64,000 bases of DNA, from positions 102,206,449 to 102,270,448 of the forward strand of contig OY757913.1 of the NCBI GenBank assembly GCA_963585895.1, given 5' to 3'. Each line of letters opens with the position of its first letter. Position 1 is the stretch's first letter. Below the pieces are notes generated by a model that saw nothing but the letters and a program-made list of their open reading frames with translations, ran no database searches and had not been told where the DNA came from. The position numbers and the translations under genes are program-made. Positions 11,740-24,663 of the stretch are shown here, in pieces. This DNA is from Sepioteuthis lessoniana (taxonomy: Eukaryota > Mollusca > Cephalopoda > Myopsida > Loliginidae).

Positions 11740-12382
11740 TTGGTTGGTTGTTTGGTTGTTTTGGTTTTATGGCATATCAACCTTTGTAGGTTATTTAACG
11801 CCAAATCCATTTGATGCAAATAGTTCTATTTCAAACAAATCAGTTTAGCATGAGTACAATGTTTAATTGTCAAAAACATTTCTATTTCAAGCAATTCAGT
11901 TCGTTCAAACAGTTCTAATTCAGCTAATTCAGTTGAGTATAAGTACAGATTTTGTTTACACACGGTTAAATATCAAAACAGTTATAAATTAAACAATTCA
12001 GTTTAGTGTCAGTAGAGTTTCCATGTCAAAAACAGTTCCATTTCAAACAATTCAGTTTAGCATAAGCACGCAGTTTAAATGTAAGTACACTGTTTAATTG
12101 TAAAAATATTCTATTTCAAACTATTCAGTTTAGTCAAACAGTTCTAATTCAAACAATTCAGTTTTGCATGAGTATGCAGTTAGTTCTATTTAGCCCATAG
12201 ATATAGTCCTTGTAGGTGCTACTATACCGAGCCAGAGTGGACCTGGGAGCAATGGAAAATGGGATGCTCCACATTCCCCATCAGATTGTTTAGTGTCATA
12301 TCCAGGACACTCGTTGGGGGGATCTTACCTCTCGGCAGAGGTGTAGTTGGTGTATTCTACAGCCCCAGCTGACTGGGGAAGT
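11740..12382 (-). mobile_element. V element with 9-bp target duplication
   Basis: GAATTATTT occurs at 11731-11739 and 12383-12391. A 643-bp copy with about five internal repeats and a near-complete head (GGTGTATTCTACAGCCCC). The internal repeats include subtypes ending GTCAAACAGTTCTAATTC and GTACAGATTTTG. Confidence 0.9.
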
Positions 12383-12391
12383 GAATTATTT

Positions 12392-13508
12392 AGTAGTAAT
12401 TCAAGAAGTACAACGAGGTGAGCTGTTGAGTAACTCATTTACAGTTATTAATGAATATAAATAAATACAAATAAATGAATCACGAAAACTGCTTAATATA
12501 TACTTGACTTCCTAATGTATAACCAAAACAGCAATATTCGAATACACATGACAAATAGTTCCGATCTCATAATCTTGATCGAAAGAATCGAAAATACGTT
12601 GCCTCGAAGAATAGCAAGGAGTAGTTCTTTGAAACAGTTATTGGGGCTTTGAAGCTAGTTCCTTCGGTCAGAAATCTTTAAAATAATCAAGTGGAATATG
12701 GAAAAAATATTTCCATAGTGATCAGTGCCTAGCTAGTTAAGGATTCTCAGCCTACCTAGCGGCGATCCTTGCATCCCCCACCGTTGATTTAATCGAGAAA
12801 TAATCGTTGCTAAGAAGGGATCTCCAGAGTAGGAATAGTTGTTTTAGGTCATATCCCCAATAAGAGATGTGTGATCTTTAAATGGATAGAAGTTTCTGAC
12901 ATTCAACTTTTTTATAGTCAACCTGATCCTATCCTTCTGACATAGTATTTACGGTACTATTTTGTTGCTAAATAAGACGCACATTGTTGGAATTCGGGTA
13001 GCCATTTTGTTCCCAAGTAGTGAAATTCTTAGTACAAAAGATATGTTATATCAGAAGGCTGCAAGACGGTAAGATAATGAGGATAATTAGCCCCACTTCT
13101 TATACGTCTCTACTCGTCGCTGATTGGCTGATCTTCTCTTACTACTAACAAACGAATCTATAAGTACGATGTACGAAATTGTGAATGTATTCTACCCGCT
13201 TAACCCTTCCCCATACAGTCCAACACACATCTACCACTAAAATATTTCTTTGCTACTATCACACAATATTCTATTCGCTGGTATTATGGCTACTAAAGTT
13301 TGAAATCGACAGCTATGGAGATTAGATGTGGTACAGTGAGCAGTCGTCCACCATATAACTTTGTAGGCCGAGTTTCTTACGTGTTAAAAAACAGGATATA
13401 TATATATAACTTGGCTAATTCTTATTAGAATGATCTCAAATGTTAACAGCATGTGTAGAAACGACTCAGAATTTTATGCTTAAAGTCATCTTTTTTCTAA
13501 AATTCTTC
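12392..13508. other. Unannotated stretch
   Basis: No repeat family recognised. 12740-12850 and 13080-13230 have near-even base composition but no long frame. Confidence 0.45.
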
Positions 13509-13519
13509 TTTTATATTGT

Positions 13520-13727
13520 CATAAGTGATGTACTTCTATGGACCCCCACATATGACCGAGCAAAAGCAGGACGACCAGCTAGAACATACATACGGCAGCT
13601 ATATGAGGATACGGGATGTAGCCCTGAAGATCTGCCAGAGGCGATGAACGATAGGGAAAAGTGGCGAGAGAGGGTCACGGATATCCGTGCCTGTGGCACG
13701 AAATGATGATGATGATGGTGATGATGA
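13520..13727 (+). pseudogene. Short 5'-truncated RTE LINE
   Basis: Flanked by TTTTATATTGT (13509-13519) and TTTTATATCGT (13728-13738), 10 of 11 matching. It holds the last 55 or so codons of the polyprotein (LLWTPTYDRAKAGRPARTY, NDREKWRERVTDIRA) without a stop, then (ATG)n. This is the cleanest C-terminal frame in the window, suggesting a fairly young insertion. Confidence 0.88.
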
Positions 13728-13931
13728 TTTTATATCGTAATAAGAAAAGAAAAGAAAAGGTGTTGAAATATTAATTAGGAAATAGCGATGTGTTTCTAAA
13801 CATGCTGCTAAAAAGGGAGACTATTTGAACGAGAACTGGTGAAATTATTGAATTAGAAAATAATATGAATATATTTATATGAATATAATATGAGATATAA
13901 CTCTTTTTTTTAAATATCCTGCATATGTATA

Positions 13932-13957
13932 TATAGAGAGAGAGAGAAAGAGGGGGA

Positions 13958-14009
<52 letters not shown>
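13932..14009. repeat. (GA)n-(GT)n-(GA)n compound microsatellite
   Basis: GA, GT and GA runs follow one another without spacers. Confidence 0.95.
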
Positions 14010-14011
<2 letters not shown>

Positions 14012-14050
14012 TTAAAAAAAACAAGGTAATCCAAAAAGAAGAATCTAATG

Positions 14051-14110
14051 TAAAAGAAAGTCAACATTATAACGTTTCGGTTCTAATGAACCATCATCAG
14101 GACTAAGAAA
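14051..14110 (-). ncRNA. Hammerhead-ribozyme-like motif
   Basis: The minus strand has CTGATGA (14094-14100) and GAAA (14075-14078) bracketing a perfect GGTTC/GAACC stem with an ATTA loop. AGTC beside CTGATGA can pair with GACT at 14059-14062 as stem I, and a weak stem III is possible next to a GTT cleavage-like triplet. One unpaired base between CTGATGA and stem II departs from the textbook core. Penelope-like elements are known to carry hammerheads; activity is not shown here. Confidence 0.4.
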
Positions 14111-14980
14111 AAGGGTGATATCAAGTGACTTTAAAATACCGAAGGATGCTTGATAAAATACAAAACAAGGAGGAAACATTATTTATAAAAAGAAAGGGGT
14201 TACCGTTTAATTAATAAATCAGCGTTCGTGTTTAAAAATATGTCACGTGACTGTTTCCGATATTGCTGTAGAACAAATAAAAACATCACGAGAAATATCG
14301 AAAAGAGCAAAAAGAAAGTGGAAGGAATGAAGAGAAAAAAAGATAACGGAAGAGTGAGAGATAAGGGAAGTGAAGAGAGAGTCTGGGGAATGCCGGGAAA
14401 GAGAAGGAGAAAAAGGAAACATACATAAATAACTGATCATTGTTAGATAGAAAATAAAACCAAAGATATGTCAAATGATATATCTGTAAATTGAAATTTC
14501 TTTTTTCTTTTTTTAAGTATAAAAACGGTAGTTGTGAGAGAAAAGCAGGTGAAACTTTAAATGAAAGCAGCAAAGTATATAGATGAAATATTAATCGGAG
14601 AAAAGGAAAAGGAAAACAGGCATTGAGCTGGAAATAAGTGTGTAAGGGTTAATAGGGGGAAATTGTGATACTATGTATGGGAATTAATTAATGAAAATTG
14701 TAATATATTGTAGCTATTTAAAATGAGTTTCCCCGAAAACGGTGAAATGCTTACGAACCAAGGATGATGATTGAATGTTCTGCAATTATAACTGGCATTA
14801 AATAACCCACGAAAGTTGATAAACATTGAAACCGAATCAAAACCATTCCCTCACAGCAGGATGCTACAAAAGGTCAAGTGTGAGGATGATGGTTTAAACT
14901 CTATGTTTTCTTTCTTTTAGATTAGTGGCCCTTTAAAAACTGAAGAACCAAGTTAGGCTCTTATTTTCACCTAATGGAAC
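14111..14980. other. Unannotated purine-rich stretch
   Basis: 14280-14420 is strongly AG-rich on the plus strand. It produces overlapping low-complexity frames on both strands, none convincing. Confidence 0.5.
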
Positions 14981-14984
14981 TGAT

Positions 14985-15330
14985 AGACTGATTTTAATAA
15001 TACATCTATGGTTATTTTATTCTTAACAGTTAATGAATCGTGTTCATTGTCCATATTTATATTTTTTCTCAAGTTAATTGTTAAAAATGTTTTTTTGCGC
15101 ATGGACCTATTGAATACGATAAATTTTTCAACATATCTATTTGACCCATAAATGGAACTCTCATAATTACTACCACTCACGGACTGAGTGGAGCTGGGAG
15201 TAATGGCAATGAAGGAGTGCTAAACACTGGCTAAATCCCCACTATCAGATGCGGCTTAATGTCATTTTCAATATTCCTTATTTGGTAGGGTCCTATATCT
15301 GTGCAAAGAATACAGCCAGCTTATTTTAAG
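14985..15330 (-). mobile_element. V-element variant
   Basis: Shares with 50580-50800 the words TGAATCGTGTTCATTG, CTATTGAATACGATAA and ATTTGACCCATAAATGG. It continues into the common head block GTGGAGCTGGGAGTAATGGC. This marks a V subfamily with a different central segment. Confidence 0.55.
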
Positions 15331-15452
15331 AACCATCGACGCTATTTTATTCATGTCTCCTACTTTTTTCTTTTATTTTTTGTTGATAGACTTATCTAAA
15401 GAAGTGGCTGCATATAGTTTTAGTATTATCAATATATCGATTCTTCTTCAAG

Positions 15453-15963
15453 TCTTGAATATTGACCTCCGACCCGGCCAAGCTGTCAAAATAGGAAATG
15501 CACCGATGTAAATAATTGTTGCATCCGGTCAAAGAATATCAGGATATAACCTTGACCATGGACGGGTTGAATGAGTGCAATTTGTGACGACCACAAGAAG
15601 AAGGTGAACGTCGAACAATTATATAACTCGGTGCACAGGAAGTTCAATCAGTTGAAGATAAGATGCGGTAGAGAGAACCAGCACCCAGAGAGGCTGGGTC
15701 CCCAGGCCCCCGGTTGAGCAGCCCAGGAGAACGGGAAAGAAACACTGTTATGGCCATAAGAGTGGGGGTCAATATGTTGCAGTTCTGTTCGGTCTCCAAT
15801 TCCCTTTCACAGTAAAACCATTAGTAACCCTTTTGAACCCTTTCAAATAAAGTGAGAGGTAGATTTTTCTGAAGACCTGTGTCGCTCGTCTTTATTGTGT
15901 CGTCGTTATGATTCTGCATGCATCTGCATATGTGAATGTACACTTGTTCCTGGCTATACAACA
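15453..15963 (+). mobile_element. Solo LTR, family LTR-B
   Basis: CAAG flanks it at 15449-15452 and 15964-15967. The 3' end is TATACAACA as in the copy at 53971, while the 5' TG has decayed to TC. It has AATAAAG near 15848 (poly-A signal) followed by a U5-like CTTTATTGTGTCG. No internal region follows, so it is probably a recombination remnant of an LTR retrotransposon. The 4-bp duplication suits Ty3/Gypsy-type integration. Confidence 0.8.
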
Positions 15964-16049
15964 CAAGTTATCTAATTGATTAAAGGTGCGGCTGACTTAG
16001 TGTTACATGGTTTCCTATCTAATGCTGATACTTTTCAAACATGTTAGGA

Positions 16050-16136
16050 TCTCATCTATGGATCCCAAAATTTTATCAACCCATTGATGGGATTTTAACA
16101 TGTTCTGCCACTCCCGACCAGAGTGGACCTTAAATT
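16050..16136 (-). mobile_element. V-element fragment
   Basis: Only the block between the internal repeats and the head remains (ATGGATCCC, CACTCCCGACCAGAGTGGACC). Ends undefined. Confidence 0.5.
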
Positions 16137-16387
16137 ATGTATTTGCCCACACCTTTCGCTAAGGACACGATTGGACTCGAGTTCAATTATTACATGGAAT
16201 AAAGCTGGCTCAGAGATTTTATTTTCCTTGACTGGTTGTGGGAGTCCCTGTGGAATACTATCTTACTTGCAGGACTGCAACATCGTACTTAGCAAATATG
16301 AACATCAATCACTCCACCACAATCACTTTCGGACTAATACCCTTAGGAAAAAAAGAACCCTTTTATGCTCTCAAAATTATGTTTGCC

Positions 16388-16925
16388 TAGTCGGCTGGAG
16401 CTGTAGAATACACTGACTACATCTCTGCAAAGGGGTAAGACCCCTCCCAACATGGGTCCTGGACATGACTCTAAACAATCTGATGTTAAGGTTCCAGTAA
16501 TACTGGAGCTTTGGAAATGTAGAGCACCCCTTCATTGCCATCGCTCCCAGGTCTACTCTGGCTCGGAGTGGTAGTATCTTATAGGGCCCTATCGATGGGT
16601 AAAACAGAACTAAACTGCGTACTTATGCTAAAGTGAATTACTTGAAATAGAACTGTTTTGATATCCTATTTGTGTACTTATGCTAAAGCGAATTGTTTTA
16701 GATAGAACTGTTTTGACAGTTAACTGCGTGTAAACAAAAACAATACTGATACAAATCTAAATTGTTTAAATTAGAACTGTTTGACTAAATTGAATAACTT
16801 GAAATATAAATGTTTTGACAATTGATCTGTGTACTTATGCGAAACTGTTCAGTAATATAAAAATGGATTTGGCATTAAATAACCTTCAAAAGTTGATATG
16901 CCATAAAACCTAAACAAAGTAACAA
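16388..16925 (+). mobile_element. V element, near-complete
   Basis: Head TAGTCGGCTGGAGCTGTAG, GGGGTAAGACC, CTGGAGCTTTGG, then five internal repeats (TAAACTGTGTACTTATGC type) and tail GTTGATATGCCATAAAACC. Possible imperfect duplication AATTATG/AACTATG. Confidence 0.82.
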
Positions 16926-16949
16926 CTATGGGTTAAATTGTATCATTGC

Positions 16950-17013
16950 TTTTCTTCTACATAAATGGCGTAAGCATTTAATAACCCAGGAAGGTTGATA
17001 TGCCATTAAACAA
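16950..17013 (+). mobile_element. Orphan retroposon 3' tail
   Basis: GCATTTAATAACCCAGG then GGTTGATATGCCATTAAAC and an A-rich run: the shared tail without a recognisable body. It belongs to a truncated SINE or to the partner LINE. Confidence 0.55.
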
Positions 17014-17049
17014 AGAAAAAAAACTTGACTGTTTAACAAAAGCAAAAGA

Positions 17050-17225
17050 ATAGAGTATACCCTACTATTTACCAATAGCTGGGGGCGAAGAGATGGATTC
17101 ATACATTTCCCAAAGGCATTACCGTGAAATAAAACGCAAACAAACTTATCCGGTATTTGAACTCGGATCACTGAGTCTATTTCCTGAGATGATAACCGAT
17201 TCGCCTCATGTGAGCCTGTGAGTAA
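17050..17225 (-). mobile_element. Diverged S-A SINE
   Basis: CCTACTATTTACCAATAGCTGG, TTCATACATTTCCCAA and the B-box complement GTATTTGAACTCGG are in family order. The tRNA head is worn. Confidence 0.6.
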
Positions 17226-18401
17226 TAAGGACTCTTCACTTCTCAGGTCCAAGTCGCTCACCACCGGATGCAGTTTTTCGGACAGCTTCTTAGTCTTTTA
17301 CAGAGTATGCAGTCCGTATATTTTAAATTCCACTGCCACGGCCTAATTCTTAGACTGCCTAGACTAGATTACTTTAGAAACTATTAGCAAAGAACTGTTC
17401 GGCTAATAAAGACAAGTGTTCTCATCTGACGCAACTGAAAACATACATTTTAAATGGAATGTCTGAATCTCGACTCGTCCAGTCGGTCGTCTTATATACC
17501 GACAAATACGGTATTCGCTTGCTGCAACTTCTTCAATGACGTTATCGATTCCAACTTTTGGTAATTTTTGCAACTCTTAGTATATCCTCTGCTTTGTGCG
17601 TCAAATTACTACACGACTATTTACTTTATTATCACTCATATTTCCACTAAGACTCACCCTGAGATGTTTGATAAGGGCGAGGAAGGTAGTGTGTCGGAAT
17701 TATCCGTGGGAATGCAATAGAGGAGATGCAGACAAGCCGAAGAAGGTGTTTTGCATCAAACACATGATGCGTGATTGATTGTGAACGGAAGCATTAATCG
17801 AAGAGTCTGTTTATTTCAATTCCCAATCTCAACAAGCATTCAGCAAAGCGTTCAGGTGTTGCCAATCTTCTCCCCTCGCCAGCCTTATCATCTCAAGGGG
17901 AGAATGTGCTGGCAAATTATTTGGCATCTCCATAATCAACCATCTCTGCCTCACACACAGTTCATACTTTGCTGAAGAAGTCTGGAAAGGCACGGTTTGC
18001 AAACGCGCGAACAGTCTTGAAAATAACGGGAATGATTTTGTTTATTTTTCAGGCTGACAACCCTGATATTTTGGCCTTGAAAACACTCACATACTAACTC
18101 ATGAAGATATACGCGCAAAACCTAGCTAGGCGGTATTAGAAGGATAAACTCAGGTATTTAGACTTGATATGACAACAGGTCCAAAGGAAGGATGAATAAA
18201 CTGTAACTCTGCTTAAAAATCGACCTTGAATGACAACCAGATCATTGCGAAGGGCTTTGATATATACATATTATCATAGCGTGTTCATCATTAGTTGAAG
18301 AATCTAAAAAACCCTGATTTTATTTAGTGCTAAACTGCACCTCCAATTTCATTCAATGCTCCTCTATGTCCACAATTTTAGCGTTTACGAGGATCATTAA
18401 T
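17226..18401. other. Unannotated stretch
   Basis: 17480-17960 is less AT-rich and has two 60-66 codon frames, neither resembling a known protein. 17850-17920 is C-rich. No splice or start context stands out. Confidence 0.45.
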
Positions 18402-18403
18402 TA

Positions 18404-19267
<864 letters not shown>

Positions 19268-19384
19268 TATTGAATTCACCACGTATATGGATTCTCAGTT
19301 GAATGAATCGCATGAAACTAAACTTTATCATCCTTATTATTATTTACTGCTTAAGGGTTTTTCCCACCAACTTTAGCTGATGGT

Positions 19385-20890
19385 CTTTCACTAGAGATTG
19401 AGTGACAGCAAGTCTCCTCAAGTCTCCAGGTCTCTTCTCAGAATTCTGGCTAATCTCAATAATGTAGTTGTTTGGATGGTCTCCACTCGTCATCTTATTT
19501 CCAAGTCCACGAGTCTCTTTTATAATCCTTCGGTGACTGTACCAACAGCACCAATTACAATTGGCATAACTGTCATTTTTATGTTCCACAGTTTTTTCAA
19601 TTCCCAAGCAAGGTCTAAGTACTTATCGTTCTTTTCACATTCTTTCAATTTTAATCTATGGTCTTCCGAGACAGCAAAGTCCTCAATTGTGCAAGTTTTT
19701 TTTTTTGTTGATTATTATAAGGTCTGTTTGTCTGGCCGAGATTAAGTTTACCCAGTTAGCTAGGGCAGTAGAATACACTGACTTCACCATTGTAGAGGGG
19801 TAAGACCCCAATAATGAGTGTCCTGATATGACACGAAACAATCTGATGGTGAGGTTCCAGTAATGCTGGGGCTTTGGGGGATGCGGAATACCCCTTCATT
19901 ACCAGTGCTCCGAGGTCCACTCTGGCCCAGTGTGGTAGCACCTAATACGGCCCTATCCAAGGGTTAAATAGAACTAACAGCATACTTATGCTATACTGAA
20001 TTGCTTGAAATAGAAATGTTTTTCACAATTAAACCGTACTTACTTTTAAACTGTGTACGTATGCTAAACTGAATTATTTGAAATGGAACTGTTTTTGACA
20101 TTGATACTCTACTTACTCTAAACAGATTTGTTAAATATTGAAGTGTTTTGACATTTATCTGTGTGTAAATAAAATGTGTCCTTATACTAAACTGAATTAG
20201 CCGAATTAGAACGGTTTGACTAAACTGAATAGCTTGAAATATAAATATTTTTCAAACTGTACTTACATTTAAACAACGTACTTATGCTAACCTGAATTAT
20301 TTGAAATAGAACTGTTTTCATAATAATGGATTTGGCGTTAAATAGCCAACAAAGATTGATATGCCATAAAACCCAACCAACGAGATTATGTGATCCGTTT
20401 GTATGTCACAATCCCATAGGAGTTTGTGTGTTTCATTCTCTAGGAGAGATGCTGAGTTGTGCATATACCATTTGTTCGTATGGTCAAATTTAAATTTCTT
20501 GCACAATTCTCTGTGGATTACCTTTCCCACCCTGTCATGTATAGTCTTATACTTTTTCTGTGGAATTTTTCTGCATTCATTATTATGTGGTTGATCGTTT
20601 CGTCTCTATCTCCACATAACCTACATCCGCTGTTTTGTTGCGTTTTATCTATTCTTGCTTTGATGTGATAATTTCTTGTAGCGTTGTTTTGCCCTGCTAT
20701 CAGGAGAGATTCAGTTTCTCTCTTAAGGTTTCCCTTTCTTAAACAGGTCCATCTTGTCTCGTCTGAGTTGTTGCTTATTATTCGTTTAAACCGTCCGTAG
20801 AATGTTTTTTCCCATTGTGGTTTTCTAGTAATTGTCGTTCTGTTGTTCCTCGTGCTGTAAGTATTGTTTCTTGTGGCTGTAATCAGTCTT
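19385..20890 (-). pseudogene. REL-type LINE C-terminus, split by a V element
   Basis: Minus strand, in two parts. 20381-20890 encodes a CCHC knuckle (CRLCGDRDETINHII), followed by GKVIHRELCKKFKFDHTNKW. 19385-19745 encodes an endonuclease-like TDLIII with a downstream ED, then KYLDLAWELKKLW, PIVIGAVGTV and a tail RILRRDLE. A CCHC knuckle followed by an RPD/D-type restriction-like endonuclease is the C-terminal layout of R2/R4-like LINEs. The usual RPD reads QTD here, and frameshifts are present. The copy was alive before the V element landed. Confidence 0.75.
19746..20380 (+). mobile_element. V element inserted into a REL-LINE, 8-bp duplication
   Basis: CGAGATTA at 19738-19745 is repeated at 20381-20388. 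Removing the 635-bp insert restores the LINE reading (endonuclease region). This copy fixes the V ends: 5' AGTTTACCCAGTTAGC, 3' ATGCCATAAAACCCAACCAA. About six internal repeats. Confidence 0.93.
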
Positions 20891-20899
20891 TCTCTGCTC

Positions 20900-20901
<2 letters not shown>

Positions 20902-20954
<53 letters not shown>
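20902..20954. repeat. (ATT)n microsatellite
   Basis: About 17 uninterrupted trinucleotide units. The 20955-21299 remainder up to the next LTR shows nothing assignable. Confidence 0.95.
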
Positions 20955-20955
<1 letters not shown>

Positions 20956-21303
20956 TGTAATGCATCTTTAGGCGTCTATGCTTTTTATTAGCTTCTCAAA
21001 GAAATCTTTAAAAGAGAAAGTATCTTTGCACAGAGTATACACACGATTGATAAAATACCTATATCCAGATTAAATTCTGTTAAGTAATTTATCTGATAGT
21101 TCCCCCAAACGCCCACTTAAATTCTTTTTCGTTCTATTTTTTAATCTTCCAATTTAATCATAAAATGTTCGACTCTATTGCAGTTTTTGGTCCGATTAAG
21201 CAGTTTTTTTTCCAAAAATATATAACTCAATGAACAAAAACGTCCAAATGGTTAGCCAACTTAGTTTTCGAAATCTGTCTTCACAACGAATTTCTACTTC
21301 AAA

Positions 21304-21993
21304 TGTTATGTTTTGACCTGTTAACCCAGCCAAAAATGCCATTCAAGGTGATGCACCAGAAGGAAGTAACACATTCTAATGGCAGTTATGAGAGGAAATC
21401 GCGTGGGCGGAAATTTGGCTGATGAAATGGGACGAGGTTAAAAAAATCCCATTATACTCTCATAGACTGACGCACCGGAAGAGAGTGACCTCTGAACTGC
21501 ATGACAGTTATTTCCGCTCGATGACGATCACACAGGCCATTCCAAAGGTAGCGGAAGTGACACATCCCGGTCGCTAGATATCGGAAGAAGTTGCGGAGGC
21601 GTGGAGGCGTGTCCATATCCCTGCGTGGGAGTTTGAAGGTAATATATGGCCGACGAGTTGAACAGAAGGCAGACAAGCACGAAGGAGTGCAAGCAGTATA
21701 GTTAGATGGGAGGGGGACGAGATGTAGTAGGGAAAACCAGCACCCAGGACTGTGGATTCTAGGGCTCCGGTTGAGCAGCCATGAAGAACGAGAAAACACA
21801 ACGCTAACGGCCGTAACTTTGGGATCAAAATATTTCAGTAATGTTCGGTCTCCAGCTCCCTCTCACACGCAAACTTTGAGTAACCTTTTTTGAAACTTTA
21901 CAAATAAAGTGCGTCTTTTATTCCTGCGTCTTTATCATCGTGCGTCTGTCTTTATTATTGTGTCGTTGTGATGCTGTAGATGACTATATAACC
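21304..21993 (+). mobile_element. Solo LTR, family LTR-B
   Basis: CAAA flanks it (21300-21303, 21994-21997). Begins TGTTATGTTTTGACC and ends CTATATAACC, matching the ends of the 53971 copy with decay. AATAAAG at about 21902 and CTTTATTATTGTGTCG downstream mark the poly-A and U5 zone. The 690-bp length agrees with the 684 bp of the cleanest copy. Confidence 0.82.
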
Positions 21994-21997
21994 CAAA

Positions 21998-22917
21998 GGG
22001 AAAAATGTCTACTATAATAAGCAATTCTATTTTTTTAAAAATTTTTCAATTATATCAATTCTTTTACTTTTATCTGGTGAAGTACCTAATCCTAATTTCT
22101 TTAATCCGTTCCCATAGCTGTAATCTTTTACTTTTAAAAAATGATTCTGGTAATCTGCTTTGCATGTCCTCAAATCTTAATATTGACGAGTTTGGAGGAA
22201 TTCTGCATTTGAAGAAACTAGTGTCTTGTTAAAAATTGCTGATAAAATGTGTCGAGAATTGGTTCTAACCTGTGTAGACTTTGGTTTTGTTTTTGTTTTT
22301 TGTCTATATTATGTCATTTTATAATTAAGGATGATTTAAAACATGTTTACACCCATGTGAGTACATTTATGATATAATTTCAGTCTCCACATATTCAGCA
22401 TCCCTGCCAACGCCTTCTTGGAAATTTCCACACGTGATTTAAAAGATGTATATATTTCTATGGAAGTATCTTAAAAATAAAAGCTGATGTGATATTACGG
22501 AGATCACCTCAGGGAAATTCCGTTAATTTGTAGACAGAAATAGAAAAGTGGAGGAGACTTTAAAATCATGATATCACGATGAAAATCCCATAGAAATGTG
22601 ATTATTTTTAGGCACTTAATATAAGTTCTTGATAACAACTTATATATATATAGACAGAAAGAGAGAGAGAGGGAGGGGGGAGAATTATACTTATTCAAAT
22701 GGTAGTATATATATGAGGGGATGTAATCGATATAAATTCAATCAGATTGTTTATGTAGACATTAGAAAATATTTATGGAGTAGATTTTATTTCATATTTA
22801 ATACATGAGTTCAATTTGCTATATTTTACCTATTAAACTTCCGTCTGGGTAAGAATATTTCTCTTTTGCCATCTCTCACCTTAATCTCTATATCTCTCTC
22901 TCACTTACTCACTCTCT
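21998..22917. other. Unannotated AT-rich stretch
   Basis: A short AT then AG run at 22639-22682. No family recognised otherwise. Confidence 0.5.
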
Positions 22918-23093
22918 GCACACACACACACACACACGCACACACGCACACATATCTATAAAGTCATCCACAGACAGATCTGTTTCATTCTATCAGAACT
23001 CATCAGTTTGGTTAGACATACTAGTTTCTCGTAGCTGGGATCAAAACCCGGTTTACTCAAACGCCGATCCAAGCTTCTACCCATCAGCCACGA
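22918..23093 (-). mobile_element. S-F tRNA-like SINE beside a (CA)n run
   Basis: Minus strand 23028-23093 reads ATGGGTAGAAGC (A region) and GGGTTTTGATCCC (B box). A (CA)n run occupies 22918-22950 on its 3' side. Related heads at 30028 and 30905 also lie beside dinucleotide runs. Confidence 0.55.
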
Positions 23094-23288
23094 GGAAACA
23101 GTAGCATCGAAGTAAATTTCAAAGGTTATGAATCACAATTACTATTGTTTACATACATCCGCTTAACGGCTACCGAGAGCTCAATTCGTATTTGAAGAGC
23201 CTTGCAACAAACGCTAATAGCAACGCGATTACTTCATTCATATATGTAAGAATCATTCAAGTTATATAGTGAATCTTTATGAAGTATG

Positions 23289-23399
<111 letters not shown>

Positions 23400-23985
23400 T
23401 GGTCATAGCTTTGAAGTGATCGAAATAAAGTTATTTCAATTTCGCAAAATTGTGTTTTGGGGCTATTCAAAATGGTACCTAATCAAACATAGTGGTGGGT
23501 ATCTCTTTATATACTGTTGTTTGGGGTATGATTGAAAGGTTAATTCTGTCTGCCAAAAAGCTTCCATAACGTGTATCAAATTTATCAATAGCAAACATTA
23601 ACCATCACATTTTCTTTGTTTTGCTTTTATTGCATATCAAGCATTTTTGGTTACTTAATGCCAGATCCTGTTTATATACATATATTTAAGCAAAATAGAT
23701 TCAACCCATTAATATGATAATAATTTATTACTTAGACTAGTGCAATAGCGGTCATTTGGAAAAAGTACTGTAAAAAAGTATCCTTTGAGCAAGATACGTC
23801 AAATCAATGTTTTTTTTTTAAATTGTTAATATATCAGCTTCCAGGTCACACAACCCTTTTTGAGTTTCTTGTCTAATTAATGGGCTTGAATCGATTTTCA
23901 GACATTTTTGAATGATTTTGTCTCCAAATAAGTGGTGACGCAAAATATTTTTCCTGTCTTATCCAAGGCATTATGACCGAGAAAT
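23400..23985. other. Mostly unannotated; holds an orphan retroposon tail
   Basis: TTATTGCATATCAAGC...TTAATGCCAGATCC at about 23626-23670 is the shared tail in minus orientation. The rest is unassigned. Confidence 0.5.
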
Positions 23986-23997
23986 AATTATTGTTAT

Positions 23998-24655
23998 AGG
24001 TTGGTTGTTTGGGCTTCATGACATATCAATCTTTGTAGGTTATTTAAAGCCAAATCCATTTTTATGCAAATAGTTTTATTTCAAACAATTTAGTTTAGCA
24101 TGAGTACACAGTTTAATTGTCCAAAGCATTTCTATTTCAAGCAGTTTAGTTCATTCAAACAGTTCTAATTCAGCTAATTCAGTTTAGTGTAAGTACAGAT
24201 TTTGATTACTCAGTTAATTGTCAAAACAGTTCTATATTAAACAATTCAGTTTAGTGTAAGTACAGTTTCCACGTAAAAATCAGTTCTATTTCAAATAATT
24301 CAGTTTAGCATAAGCAAGCAGTTTAAATGTAAGCACAATTTAATTGTCAAAAACATTTCTATTTCAAGCTATTCAGTTTAGTCTAACAGTTCTAATTCAA
24401 AGAATTCAGTTTGCATAAGCATGCAGTTAGTTTTATTTAACCCATAGATAACGCCCTATCAGGTGCCACCATTCTGGACTAGACTGGACCTGAGAACAAT
24501 CACAATAAACTTGTGCTCCGCATTCCCCAGAGCTCCAGTATCACTGGAACCTCATCATCAGATTGTTTAGTGTCATATCTAGGACACTCATGTGGGGGTA
24601 TTACCCTTCTGCAGAAGTGCAGGCGGTGTATTCCACAGCCCCAGCTGACTGGGCA
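23998..24655 (-). mobile_element. V element with 8-bp target duplication
   Basis: ATTGTTAT at 23990-23997 and 24656-24663. The 658-bp copy has the AACC-tail complement at 23999, several internal repeats and a full head ending CAGCTGACTGGGCA. Confidence 0.88.
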
Positions 24656-24663
24656 ATTGTTAT

